Below are positions 10,956 to 23,152 of a stretch of 41,343 nucleotides of DNA, piece after piece. Numbering within the stretch: the first letter of the stretch is position 1; every line of letters starts with the position of its first letter. The position numbers were made by a program, and so were the translations under genes. Source of the stretch: Thermomucor indicae-seudaticae (lineage: Eukaryota; Mucoromycota; Mucoromycetes; Mucorales; Lichtheimiaceae). The stretch covers positions 1 through 41,343 of the forward strand of contig JSYX01000301.1 of NCBI GenBank assembly GCA_000787465.1, in the 5' to 3' direction. Below the pieces are notes generated by a model. It saw only the letters and a program-made list of their open reading frames with translations. It was not told the origin of the DNA and searched no databases.

Positions 10956-12296
10956 GATTAAGGAATACTAAAGAGGTACTTTTCTTTGTTGTTGTTTCTG
11001 GGTTGTCTTTGTTCTGTTCTATTCGTAGGATGCTTTATGAGGTGGAGGCTTGCTGGGAACGCCGAGGTGCATAAGAGAGGGAGGAGAAGGAGGCAAAGAG
11101 AGAGATATATATGTGGAGAGAGTGAGAGAGAGAGAGCGGGGAGAAGGCGCTTTTGAGTAGTGTCGAATAGATATCTCGCTTTCTCTACGGCGGCTGAAAG
11201 GGTCTGTAGCTTTGTGCTGGACCAAATACTACGACTACTTTGCGACGTACAAAAGCAGAGGTTCGTTCGCGACTTGTGTGTAATGGAATGGTGGGCAAAC
11301 CAACGAATACAGTGAGATACGCGTAGTCTTTATGGACAGTAATCCCACTGAAAGCGAAGGAACACAGAAAACAAGGGATACAATCGAGAGAGAAGAAAGT
11401 GGAAGAACCTGGGCGGGTTGCCATGTTAAAAAAATTTTTGGGCTCAAATGTCGTCGCTCATCATTGGCGCTGAGATATAAATTTTCCCCTTCCTGCTTTG
11501 CCGAACTGACTCGGCGGCGTGCACGGAAAAAAAGACCATGACGGTTTTGTTATAGCGTACATCGGGTCGGCAGATGGGGTGCGGGGGATCATTTTACAAC
11601 AGCCATGATGTAAACTGATTTCAGGAGACTCCTCAGCTGCTGAAGTATCCCTTCACATGACAACAGCCTAAGCTTGTTATAGGGTGCTGCATCATCGCGT
11701 TGACCATTTCAGATAGGGTCGATGGCACCTAAAAGGGTAACTGGCCAAATGGATCGATAGCTATTCACGAGGATCACTAGAATGACGTCGAAAAACGTCT
11801 TTTTCGTTCGATAACAGGAAACCATTCGGTGCTCATGGGATCCCTGCATTGTTTTGACGCAGTGCAATGTTCACGAAGTGACTTTTTGCAGGATGACGAA
11901 AGGAAAAAAACAGGGTCAGAATCATGTTTCACTGATTCTTTTGCCAAGCCTTCACTGAGGGCCCGTGCGACAGGCTACGTGTCAATTTCATTCCTAGATA
12001 ATCCACGAGACGGACAACTAGTAAGGCGGTGGCTGATGCCAACAACGATGAAATTTGCCTTATTTTCTCTACAACACTCGCAGGCTGGTTTGGCTTTAGA
12101 AAGGGGACACTGGTTAGATTTTCTGGACGTAAGAGCACACACACATTTACGTACTCTGAGGGTACCTTTCTCCGCTTCAGCGTCTTTGATTGGGCTACTC
12201 CGATTCCAAACTGTTGGCTAGATTCTCGGCTTCCCCTCGCGCTTTCTCTCCCTTTTCTCTTTCTTGTTTCCACGTAATCGCCCTTTCATTTTTACT
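10956..12296. promoter_or_regulatory. Divergent promoter region, SPE2 / SLT2
   Basis: 1.34 kb separates two genes that run away from each other. A GA-rich tract at about 11095-11140 (CT-rich on the SPE2 coding strand) and a CT-rich stretch just before the kinase ATG (about 12230-12270) resemble fungal core promoters and leaders. Several open frames of 60-130 codons occur but none shows recognisable protein features. Confidence 0.5.
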
Positions 12297-14512
<2,216 letters not shown>

Positions 14513-14716
14513 TGAATATTTCTTTACTATTATTTACATTTTACCCTCTCCGTTTTCTTACCAATCTGTAAGACAAGTAGAAGATCTGTTCTTTTGTTCT
14601 ACTGCTGTTGCGTTTGTTGTCAATAATGAGAAGTAAACAGCATCAAGTTGTCGACCATTTTCAGGTTTCACTTTGGCCTCCAAGACATATCCAACCATGT
14701 GCAGCAACAGCAAAAG

Positions 14717-17097
14717 ATGAAAAAGAGTGTTCAGTGGGCGAAGGACATAGTTTCGGCTTCGTCGCCTCTAATGTACACCGGATCGCGCTTCTTCTTGCTA
14801 ACATTGAAGTTGCAACGAGATCAGGAGCAGTCGATCCGGCAATTCATTGTTGCCCATGGCGGATTGATCGTGGAGATCTATACGGAAGCCAGTTTCATCA
14901 TGACGTGCCTTAAGAGTGCCTGTCGGATTGCCCGTCATGTTCCTAAAGTATGAATATTGGGATGCTTTTTCTTTGTCAGGAGAGAAGCTCATTGTTCCCC
15001 TTTTAAAGGCTGCTTGTCCGGTTGTTCATGTTCAATGGGTTGTGGATTGGTAAGACGTTGAAAAACTGTGATATTATCCCGTCACCACTTACTGACTTTA
15101 TGAACCAAGCATGGACAAGGATGACTGGACCGAACCGGATTCCTACGTGATAGACATGTCCGGCTTTATCAAGGAGGACAAGGTGATTATGATATCTTCT
15201 GATGAAGAATTCCCTCGGCAACTTCGATGGAATGATATTAAAGATAAATACAAGGAACTTTGTGGCACGTCAGTGGATCGCAAGACAATCATTGCTGGTT
15301 ATCGAGTAACCAAGAAACCTCGCTTATGGTGACAGAGAGAGCGCAAGTCTTCCACTGGATGAATGACTAATATGTAGTATCATTCATATAGCAAGGAAGA
15401 AAGCTACCAAACGACGACTTCGCAATCCTCCGCAGATGGATCTGGGTTTTTCTCTCAAACAGATGATGAGGAGGAACAAGAAGAACCAGTGGCCAAAAGA
15501 ATGAAAGGATATGCATGTCAACGCCCATCCGACGGTTCACCACACAATAAGGATTTGGTAGAGGCCTTTGAATTTCTGGAACACGCTCGCGACCTGATGG
15601 GTAAGTGAGCTTGGCCGCCTCCTCTACCCTTTTTCCTGGGTGGTCCATCCCCAATCTATAAAGGCGACAGTATCAATAGTCGAAGTTATCGTATAGCAGC
15701 ATCCGTAAGTGATCATATCATGATTTAGCTAGTCGAGTTTGACTAAGTATTACTCGCTAGGTTATCAAAGTAAATATCATTGTATAGAGTGTGCATTATT
15801 TGTTTATTCATGAAATGCTGAAAAGTTGATCGTAGTCGTATCCTAGAAAACTGAAATCAGCCGCCGAGGCCAAATGCTTGGAAGGCATCGGAAAGAAAAC
15901 TGCACGCATTGTACGTATCTGAATGCTGGGAGGTCTGTCGGTTTACTGTTTTCTCAACTCGCGTCCCCTATATATATTATAGATTGATGATTATTTGAGA
16001 ACTGGCAGGATACCAGACATTGGTAATATAAACGTTAATATCTTACTGCTAATCTAGCAACTTGTTGACAATCAGTTTTTCTGATTCCTTGTAGAACTCT
16101 TAAGGTCATATCCGGATTTTGCAGTCATGGAAAGATTCTACAAGATTCACGGTACTGTAGATATACAGCAGAGGCTGAAGGAGCGTTTGTAAGGATTTCA
16201 CTAACGGATCAACGACGAAAAAAGGTGTTGGCTCCCAAAAGGCACGTGAGTTCTTTTGTAAAGGTTACAGGTCACTGGATGACATTTTGAAAAACGAGCG
16301 CCTGACCCGGGATCAAAGACATGGTATACAATAATATGATGACTTTTGCAAAAAGTAATCATATGCACATGTTGTCAAAGTTCTTTAGGGATAGTTAAAA
16401 CTTTTGTTGCATAGGATTCCAAGAAAAGAGGTGGAAATCATTGCGGACACGCTAAGTGCTGTACTCGATAAACATTTTCCGGGCGTTGAACATACCATAT
16501 GCGGGAGCTACCGATAACGTGATTCATGACGTTCACTAGAAGAAGAGTATTGATTATCACGGAACGTACATTAGGCGCGGGAGAGCCGAGTCTGGCGACG
16601 TGGACGTGGTTATAACCCATAAAGACAAGGCCGTGTCGGCCAGTTTGCTGGTCAAGTTGCTTGATATCTTACAAAAAGAAGGTTCGTTTCGTTGGTATAT
16701 ACACACATAGTGCGTGTATGTACGGTATTAAAGGTTTTGTATAGGCCATCTAGTAGACGTCTTATCAATGGGCTCAGAGTGCCAAGACCGAGAGGAAGAG
16801 GATGCGCATCTCCGGCCGGACCAGGCACTATGTATATGGAAACAACCAAGCTACGATACACATCGACGGGTTGATTTAGTCGTGACGCCGTACGAAAATT
16901 ACCCAGTAGCGATCTTGGCTTGGACCGGATCTGCCTACTTTGAACGAAGCATTCGGTTATACGCGAAGAAACAAGAACAACTGAAAATAACTTCTCATGG
17001 TATCTACGACAGACGAACGAACGAAAAACTGACCGAAAGACATGCATTTCAAGTACTTGGTCTCGACTGGCTGGAACCACACCAAAGAGATTGCTAG
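14717..17097 (+). CDS. POL4: Family X DNA polymerase (Pol4 / lambda-mu type), with an in-frame TAA and an AT donor
   Basis: Gap-filling polymerase of end joining and base-excision repair. Order: BRCT-like domain (VVHVQWVVDC ... DSYVIDM), acidic linker, helix-hairpin-helix repeats (CLEGIGKKTA; IHGVGSQKARE), palm motif GSYRRGRAESGDVDVVIT with the metal aspartates, third Asp in RRVDLVV, and WTGSAYFERSIR. Exons: 14717-14947, 15009-15049, 15110-15328, 15392-15600, 15664-15704, 15761-15769 (9 nt), 15836-15910, 15983-16022, 16095-16151, 16225-16354, 16415-16513, 16575-16681, 16745-17097 (1611 nt). Codon 344 (16332-16334) is TAA, where relatives carry an aromatic or His residue before YDDF. The intron 16514-16574 begins AT, not GT. 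The gene is therefore either a recent pseudogene or carries sequence errors. The start is uncertain; an ATG at 14626 with a short intron is an alternative. Confidence 0.85.
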
Positions 17098-17203
17098 CAC
17101 TTATTATCTTATCTATTCACTATTCATGACATATTACCAAACAAGATTTATCGATGCAACGAATATATGAAAAATGTATATACAGGTCTGAATATTATAC
17201 ACG

Positions 17204-17768
17204 TTATAGTTCGAGGCTCTTTAGGAGCGAGTCAACCTTTTCCTCCCAATGCACCAAAACATCCTTTGGTTGTTCGATTTCCTCGACTTTGCCTTCAAAG
17301 TACTCTTTGCTAAACACATGTTGCACGTCCACGGCCTTTAATTCGTCGTATAGTTGGCGTATCTTTTGAGCTCTTTCCTCGTCATGTAATATAGTACCGT
17401 ACAGCGTCATGTAAGTGCTGCCGATAAAATTCAGTTAGGGAGAACATGAAAGGCCACAACGTAAAACTGACTACTTACCTTAGCCGTCCACGAAGTATTC
17501 CCAACGACTTTCCGACACTAAAGCCTTCAATGTATCCTTTGTCGAAACCTTGCTGCATTTTCAATTCTTTGCCTGCTACGATTCCTTCCTTGTAACCTTC
17601 CTGCCATTCTAAATCAATTAGTAATCAAAGGAGGAAGAGAGAGAGATATCAAGGTAAGAAGCCATGCCCTACATTGCCGTGATTCACATTAAGCCTTTCC
17701 CATTCTCGTTGAGCGATTTCGCGATCGTAAGCCGAGAGTTCCTCATCGGAAGCCCAAACATCATCCAT
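17204..17768 (-). CDS. YAE1: Yae1-family protein (deca-GX3 motif)
   Basis: Yae1 partners Lto1 as the adaptor that brings the cytosolic Fe-S assembly targeting complex to the ribosome-recycling ATPase Rli1/ABCE1. The middle exon encodes glycines spaced every four residues (GYKEGIVAGKELKMQQGF and the following GYIEGFSVGKSLG), the deca-GX3 signature. The N-terminus is acidic (MDDVWASDEE) and the C-terminus is a charged helix. Exons 17768-17673, 17600-17479, 17417-17204 are in phase; 143 aa, usual for the family. It converges on the polymerase gene with 106 bp between stops, so the 3' UTRs probably overlap. Confidence 0.85.
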
Positions 17769-18110
17769 AATGTCGAAGCTCGTTAAACCTGAAAGCGTTT
17801 CGGATTTCGGCTGAATTTATTCCGAACTGAAGATGATAGAAAGGATGTAGCGACCGTAAAGCAGGAGACTATGCGCGAGGTTTTGGCAGGATCCACGCTT
17901 TGAGCCTCGCTGATTCACTAAAGAGTACATAGCTATATCCCATGGCGACTGTGCCCTCGTATGCTATAGTGTCGATGCACTAAAAGTATTCACGTCACCT
18001 TCACATTGAAAATTGGCACGCACTCAAGTACTGACCGGTACGGCATCAATCGTATTTGGACCGAAACGAAGCATAAAACCGTAACTAGCAAACAGCCACT
18101 TATTTATTGC
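17769..18110. other. Intergenic, YAE1 upstream / hydrolase downstream
   Basis: Holds the YAE1 promoter and the 3' flank of the hydrolase gene. I see no coding exon and no obvious structured RNA. Confidence 0.5.
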
Positions 18111-19329
18111 TCAAGAAAAGATCATTTTCAAGTGCTGCGATATAAGCATAAAGGTATGGCAGTACTGGGGTGTTTCGACAGGGATAATGAGATATCCGTG
18201 CACTGCAAGCAATCAAGTGCTATTGATGAGTGCAACACCGAAACAAACAATCAGAGGGACCACATTTACCTGTTCCGAGCACGCGCATAGCAGTTGCACT
18301 CACTCCAGCTTCCGCCAGCTTACGCGCATACGTTTCGCCTTTGTCCCTCAGTACGTCCGCTTCTGCAGTAAAAATCAGAGCTGGTGGCAAACCTCCACGG
18401 CCGCAACGATCGGGCAGGCCAACTCGTCGCCGGCCACTTTGGACGGATCTCGATGGAGAGCCTTGCTGAAATACGCAAGGTGAACTTTGGACAGCCCATA
18501 GTCTCCATTGCCGTAGAGATGGTATGACTCGAATGGCTCGCGGTCTCCGGCTGTGGACGGATAAATCAAAATCTGCGTTTTGATCGCGTCTCCATATTGA
18601 CGCTCTTTGGCCATCACTGGGAAGCAAAAGGTATACAGTATTAGCCCGTAAAACCAAAACCCCAGCAGCTATAAAGGGCTTACTCGACAAGGCTGCAGTC
18701 AATCTTCCTCCCGCTGAATCGCCAGCGACGGCAATCTTGTCAGGATCAACCTTCAACTCTTCGCGGCCGTGTTCCCGCAGCCAGACAAGGACGGCAAAGC
18801 ATTCTTCCCATGCAGTAGGATATTTCGCTTCAGGGCTCAGAGAATAATCAACAAACACAACGGCAACGTGTGCTTTGACACAGATCTGCAGAGCCACAGT
18901 TACATGCCACTGGTAAAAAAATGTCAAAAAGTGCAGACATACGTACGTGCATCGCGTATCACTTTGGCGTGCGTATGCTTCGAACCAAAGACAAAACCAC
19001 CTCCATGGCTTTGTCATGCATGTTACAAAGCCTTATTTTTTTATTGTTATCCAATAGAGATCCAACTTACAGATACATAACCACCGGCAAAATTTCGTCG
19101 GCTGCTGCTTCTTCGACGGGCAGCCGAAGTATCGTCAGTGGAACATTGCGATCGTTATGCTTAAACATTGTCTCTTGATGCAAGCATTAGGGAGATCTTT
19201 TGCAGCTTGTTTCATCTGGCTGTCAGCCCATGCGCGGTAGTCCTCGACAGGAATGCTCTCTAGAGCTGGTCCGTTCTCGCGCTGTGCGGCCAGAGCTTTT
19301 GCGTAAACTGGGTGAACTGGCGTCGACAT
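18111..19329 (-). pseudogene. HSL-family alpha/beta hydrolase with two single-base frame breaks
   Basis: Carboxylesterase/lipase of the hormone-sensitive-lipase family (abhydrolase_3). Present: oxyanion motif HGGGFVFGS, FVDYSLSPEAKYPTAWEE, nucleophile GDSAGG, catalytic Asp in FTAEADVLRD and His in VHGYLIIP. Exons 19329-19071, 19008-18947, 18872-18684, 18616-18270, 18202-18111. The frame breaks twice: near 19173-19178 (between the N-terminal helix and MFKHNDRNVPLTIL) and near 18392-18397 (just before GLPPALIFTAEADV). Each needs one extra base, and both exon lengths then fit their phases exactly. All catalytic residues survive beyond the breaks. This is a recent pseudogene or an assembly error; full length would be about 316 aa. 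Confidence 0.75.
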
Positions 19330-19825
19330 CGCGTGCGATAAGAAGGTGTATATGTCACACGCTGGCCTACACAGTATAGCGCGGGGAGTTACGGGGTTAT
19401 CCAGTTCTCACGCTTGTTTTCCTCCAGTCCGAGCTTAGCGGATAAGTTTTGTACCTGTAGACTGGGCAATCTCTTTCATTCTAGCAGCGTAGCATTATCT
19501 GGACTCTTTCTACCAGGCGTCCATTATTCGGTTTCCCGATTATTTGCGCTTGGAAAGCTCGTTGTCTTTTTACGGCCAGCGTGTCCGTAGCCATGTCAGT
19601 TCAAAATAAACATTTACAAGATATCTCTCTTACATCTCGCCTACCATAATCTTGCCTGGATGCTGATGAAATATTGAACTGATGCACAGCAAAATTGAGC
19701 TTTATTTGATATAATGATACATACTTCTTCTATCTATTGGTAGGACTTCAGTCTAAATTGTTATATCGAGCGACCACTGTATATATGTTTTCTGCGGTGA
19801 TGATGGGCTGCAAAAATGGCGGTCT
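19330..19825. other. Intergenic upstream of the hydrolase
   Basis: About 500 bp between the hydrolase ATG and the stop of the repeat-bearing minus-strand ORF. AT-rich toward 19600-19740. No coding or RNA feature recognised. Confidence 0.45.
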
Positions 19826-20428
19826 TCATGTTGCGCTGACGCGAGCCCTTTTGACCGTCTTCTTGTTACCATTCTCCTGCGCCGCCAATTTCCGCTTCAA
19901 GTTTCGCCTGGGCGCGGCTTGTGCGCGTAACTTGTGCGATGGCGTCGTGTCCGATTGCAAATGGCCTTCAGGAATCGCCCTTTTCTTGTAAAGCCTCTGT
20001 GATCTGCGGCGTGGCGCAACTTGCTTTTTGCTTGTTACTGCCTTGTTATGCTGTTTTGCTGTCTTTTGATCGTCATTGTCAGCCAAAGTAAATTGTCCTT
20101 GACTGGATGAGTCTTGATACTCTTCCGTGCGTGATGCCGTCATGTTCGACTGCGGATGACCTTCAGAAGCTGAAATCGCTCTTTTGGCATAAAGTCTTTG
20201 TGATCTTCGGCATGGGTCAGCTTGCTTTTCTGCCTTGTCTAGAACTGGATGGTCGTCATTAATGGCAGGCTCCTTTGCAGTCTCTTGATCGTCCTTGTCG
20301 ATCGGCGCGGATCCTTGTCTAGACGGGACATTTTCTTCTATGCGACCTTTATAAGCTGGAATGGCTCTTTTTTCATGGAGTCTTTGTGATCTTCGACAGG
20401 GCGTCTTTGTTCGCAGGGTTGGAGTCAC
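19826..20428 (-). CDS. Basic ORF with three RRSQRL repeats, possible out-of-frame continuation of the next gene
   Basis: Function not recognised. About 200 codons, rich in Lys, Arg, Gln and Ser, with three copies of R-R-S-Q-R-L-[HY]-x-K-R-A-I-[PS] spaced roughly 60-70 residues apart, each followed by a polar linker. It ends KKTVKRARVSAT. It has no convincing ATG; the frame simply opens inside the end of the upstream ORF (stop at 20425). That ORF also carries a KRAR motif and a similar basic composition. The simplest reading is one gene whose frame is broken around 20430-20450, or an intron I could not place. The basic repeats would suit a nuclear or nucleic-acid-binding protein, but that is a guess. 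Confidence 0.45.
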   Translation of the reverse strand: MTPTLRTKTPCRRSQRLHEKRAIPAYKGRIEENVPSRQGSAPIDKDDQETAKEPAINDDHPVLDKAEKQADPCRRSQRLYAKRAISASEGHPQSNMTASRTEEYQDSSSQGQFTLADNDDQKTAKQHNKAVTSKKQVAPRRRSQRLYKKRAIPEGHLQSDTTPSHKLRAQAAPRRNLKRKLAAQENGNKKTVKRARVSAT

Positions 20429-21575
20429 AAGATGCTTATTGGCGTTTCGCCGCTGTCTTGAGCACCTGGCTCTTGAACTGTGGATGGCTTTTTTATACTC
20501 GTCCGTGCTCTTTTGGCAGGGCGATGCCGATGGCTTCCGGTTTCCTGTAACTTTCCCTTTCTCTTTCTGCTCTCTGACCCTGGCAGTGGTTCGGTGTGTT
20601 TCATTGTGTGGTGGGTCTCGCCGTTGCTAGTCTCCTTGTCGGTTGTCAATGTATCGTCACTATTGGTTATTGCCAAGCTGGAATCTTGGATTTGTGTTGT
20701 CGCGGGCAAAATGTCTTGCTCCTGCTGTCTGTGTCTTGCTTCGGATATCTTGAGATTTCCCATGAGGGTGCCTAACTCGTCGTCTAACGAGGCATTTCTG
20801 AAATGGTCAAGTTAGATTGGATCTCTCTGCCACGCATGAAGGTCATACCTTGGAACTGAAGACTGGCTATCGAAAGGTACGTTCTTTGGAAGATGGTGCG
20901 TATCTGATGTAGGTTTATCCTCATATGACAGCCATGAAAGCAAGAGAAGTTAAAAGACAAGGACGTTGATGTTGTTTATGGTCCTTTACCTGAGTCAAGA
21001 CTTCCGCAGGGAGACACGGTTTCTTCATCGGAGGATTCGGTATATGGATCACGGAAAGGCTGAAAAGCTATGCCAGCATAGCCAGATTGATAATGTGGGC
21101 CAGTGTGAGCAAATGAATGGGCGCTGACGAATGGTGCTGAATGCCAAGAGCTTCGACGGAAACGCGAGCGAAATGGAGGGTCCGGTGTTGGTTTGGGCCG
21201 AACAATTTCGGAGCCGTCTTCATCATCCGAGGAGTCAAAGCAAGCTGTGCGCGATTGGCGATAATACTCAAAACCTGTGCCACAATACGGTCCGCCATTG
21301 CTGCTGCGAGTGACATGGCTGGATGCAGCAGAGTTGGCATTCTCGGCGGCGAGAAGTTTCTGTGCCGACCACGACATCGTTTGTTCAGTCGTAGATATGC
21401 TCTCGACAATAGAAGGAAGGCGATTCTCGTCGCGCATGATCTGTCCTGAAGGAGTTGACGGAGAAACCAAAGGCGCGTTCTCTGATACATATTCTGACTC
21501 TACAGGAAAAGCAGGCTCTGGTGTAGCAATAGCTTCTCGTCTTTTCGATCGCCATAAAAAGGAAAACACGTTGCC
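20425..21575 (-). CDS. Unrecognised protein starting MGN (possible N-myristoylation)
   Basis: Three phase-matched exons, 21575-20990, 20903-20849 and 20797-20425 (337 aa), with introns of 86 and 51 nt. The start MGNVFSFLWRSKRRE looks like an N-myristoylation signal followed by a basic patch; an in-frame ATG at 21620 would mask it. The middle is low-complexity Ser/Pro with acidic DSSDDEDGSE and ESSDEETVS stretches that look like CK2 sites. Exon 3 has a helix (DDELGTLMGNLKISEARHRQ) and a basic SRKRKGK and KRAR region. No known domain. The C-terminus may extend into the 19826-20428 frame. Confidence 0.6.
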
Positions 21576-23152
21576 CATGAGGGGAGAAAGAGAAACGTAT
21601 CGAAGACAGAGGAGGGGCATTTGTCAACAGCAATATTTATAGCGCGCGACATTGTTCTAAGCGCAATGCATTTCTTTATCTTCTGACCTGAAAAGCCTAT
21701 AGAAAATCAGTTGTCACATACATAAAGGATGCTGTCATGGAAGAACGCTGTAACAAAAGGAGCTTTCACTGGCGGCGACCATCATTGTTGAGTTTCCAAC
21801 TAGGATGTCAGTAAAGAAATGCGCAAGGCAATGTACTACGAATGACTGCTGCCTCCCTTTTGTTACAATGCACACTTTTTTCACTTTTTCTAGGATGCGT
21901 CTTTTGATACGCATAATGACGCGACGAAATTTTGCTCGGGTAAAAAAGAATCCACATATCTCTTCACCTCGACACTGGGAAGGCAGTAAAGAACGATACT
22001 CAAGCAGGCAAATGAAGGGTAATACCCTGAAAATAATGCAACAGCTTCGCTATTTATACCAGGAACAACATTCAACCATATCACGGAATGCAATTTGGAG
22101 CGAGTCCGTCGAAAAGCTGGTTGCCATGGCTGTGAGGAGAAGGCATATATGAAGAACTACAGCTTGTTCGGTAAACTATCTTATAAATCGTACTTTAAGC
22201 AACGTTAAAAGTGGATCGACAACAAATGCCACAGCACGTAGCGACAAGTAGTGTTGTTTTCATTTCATGAAGCTAGAGTAACAGCATTTCTTATTTTCTC
22301 ATAGTGTGAAGGAACATGTAGCGCGTTATGGTTAATCCACGAGATCCTCAATACGGTGCACCAACTGTTCATGGTGCGCTTTGCGACTCTTTATGCTTGC
22401 AGTGCAGTACACTGTATGATTTTCCGTCGACCTTGTCGCACGAATGATGTAAGCTAAAGGTCAAGCCCACACAAAACTCTTCCCTGGAAGCACGCAGCCA
22501 TGGCCAAGATAGCAAAATGTTGAATGAACACGTTCTCTGATAGACATGTAGTCTTTAAAGAAAAGAAGGATGAGTTCGGGCATCTGTTCAACAAAGAGCT
22601 CGGCCAACCACCAGATAGCCTTACCAAAGGTAAGCTCTTCACAGCAACAACAAGTCGACTGACATGTAATAGACTTTACGCTCTTTATTGACGAAGCAGT
22701 CGTTGACTTGCAATTTTCTTTCTTTGGGCATTAGTATAAAGCAAGAGTCGCCAGTACTCGTTGTCTCATTATACAAAAAGTCGTGATCCTTAACAACAAG
22801 TCTTGATGTCATATAAACGCGTAATCGGAACGTCCATTATTAGCACGCATTCGGAACTGTGTTCCCACAAGCACTTATTGTTGTCGACGCAAAACGTTGG
22901 GTGTTTCCCAAACTGAAAGTTGATGTTGATCTATAAGAAACAGACCCGATTTGACCTGGAATATATATATTCTTCCAATCGCTGTCGTCAAGTTCTCAGT
23001 GTCTTCTGACAATGTTCGTTTCAACTTATTACAGGCCAGCTTCATATGCTACTCAGTCTTTCTTACTTTGTGCCACCGTCTGTGTAAAGACGAAATAAGG
23101 ATTATGTAACTGGCATTCTGCCAACTTCCTTTCTTTCTGAAATCGACTAGAC
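21576..23152. other. Intergenic, divergent, about 1.6 kb
   Basis: Separates the MGN protein (-) from the SDR (+). A plus-strand frame 21805-22152 lacks protein-like features. A smaller plus-strand ORF from the ATG at 22524 (55 codons) contains a protein-like stretch (KEKKDEFGHLFNKELGQPP) ending at a good donor GTAAGC at 22630; without a matching next exon I leave it uncalled. No RNA gene recognised. Confidence 0.4.

Noticed and set aside
11829..12221. 130-codon ORF upstream of the kinase
   Set aside because: Composition unlike protein and position fits the kinase leader/promoter; no conserved motif.
14626..14716. Upstream start of the polymerase with a 46-nt intron
   Set aside because: Phase is workable but the donor GTTTCA is weak; kept only as an alternative start.
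21805..22152. 115-codon plus-strand ORF
   Set aside because: Cys/Arg-rich without motif or splice context; judged a chance frame.
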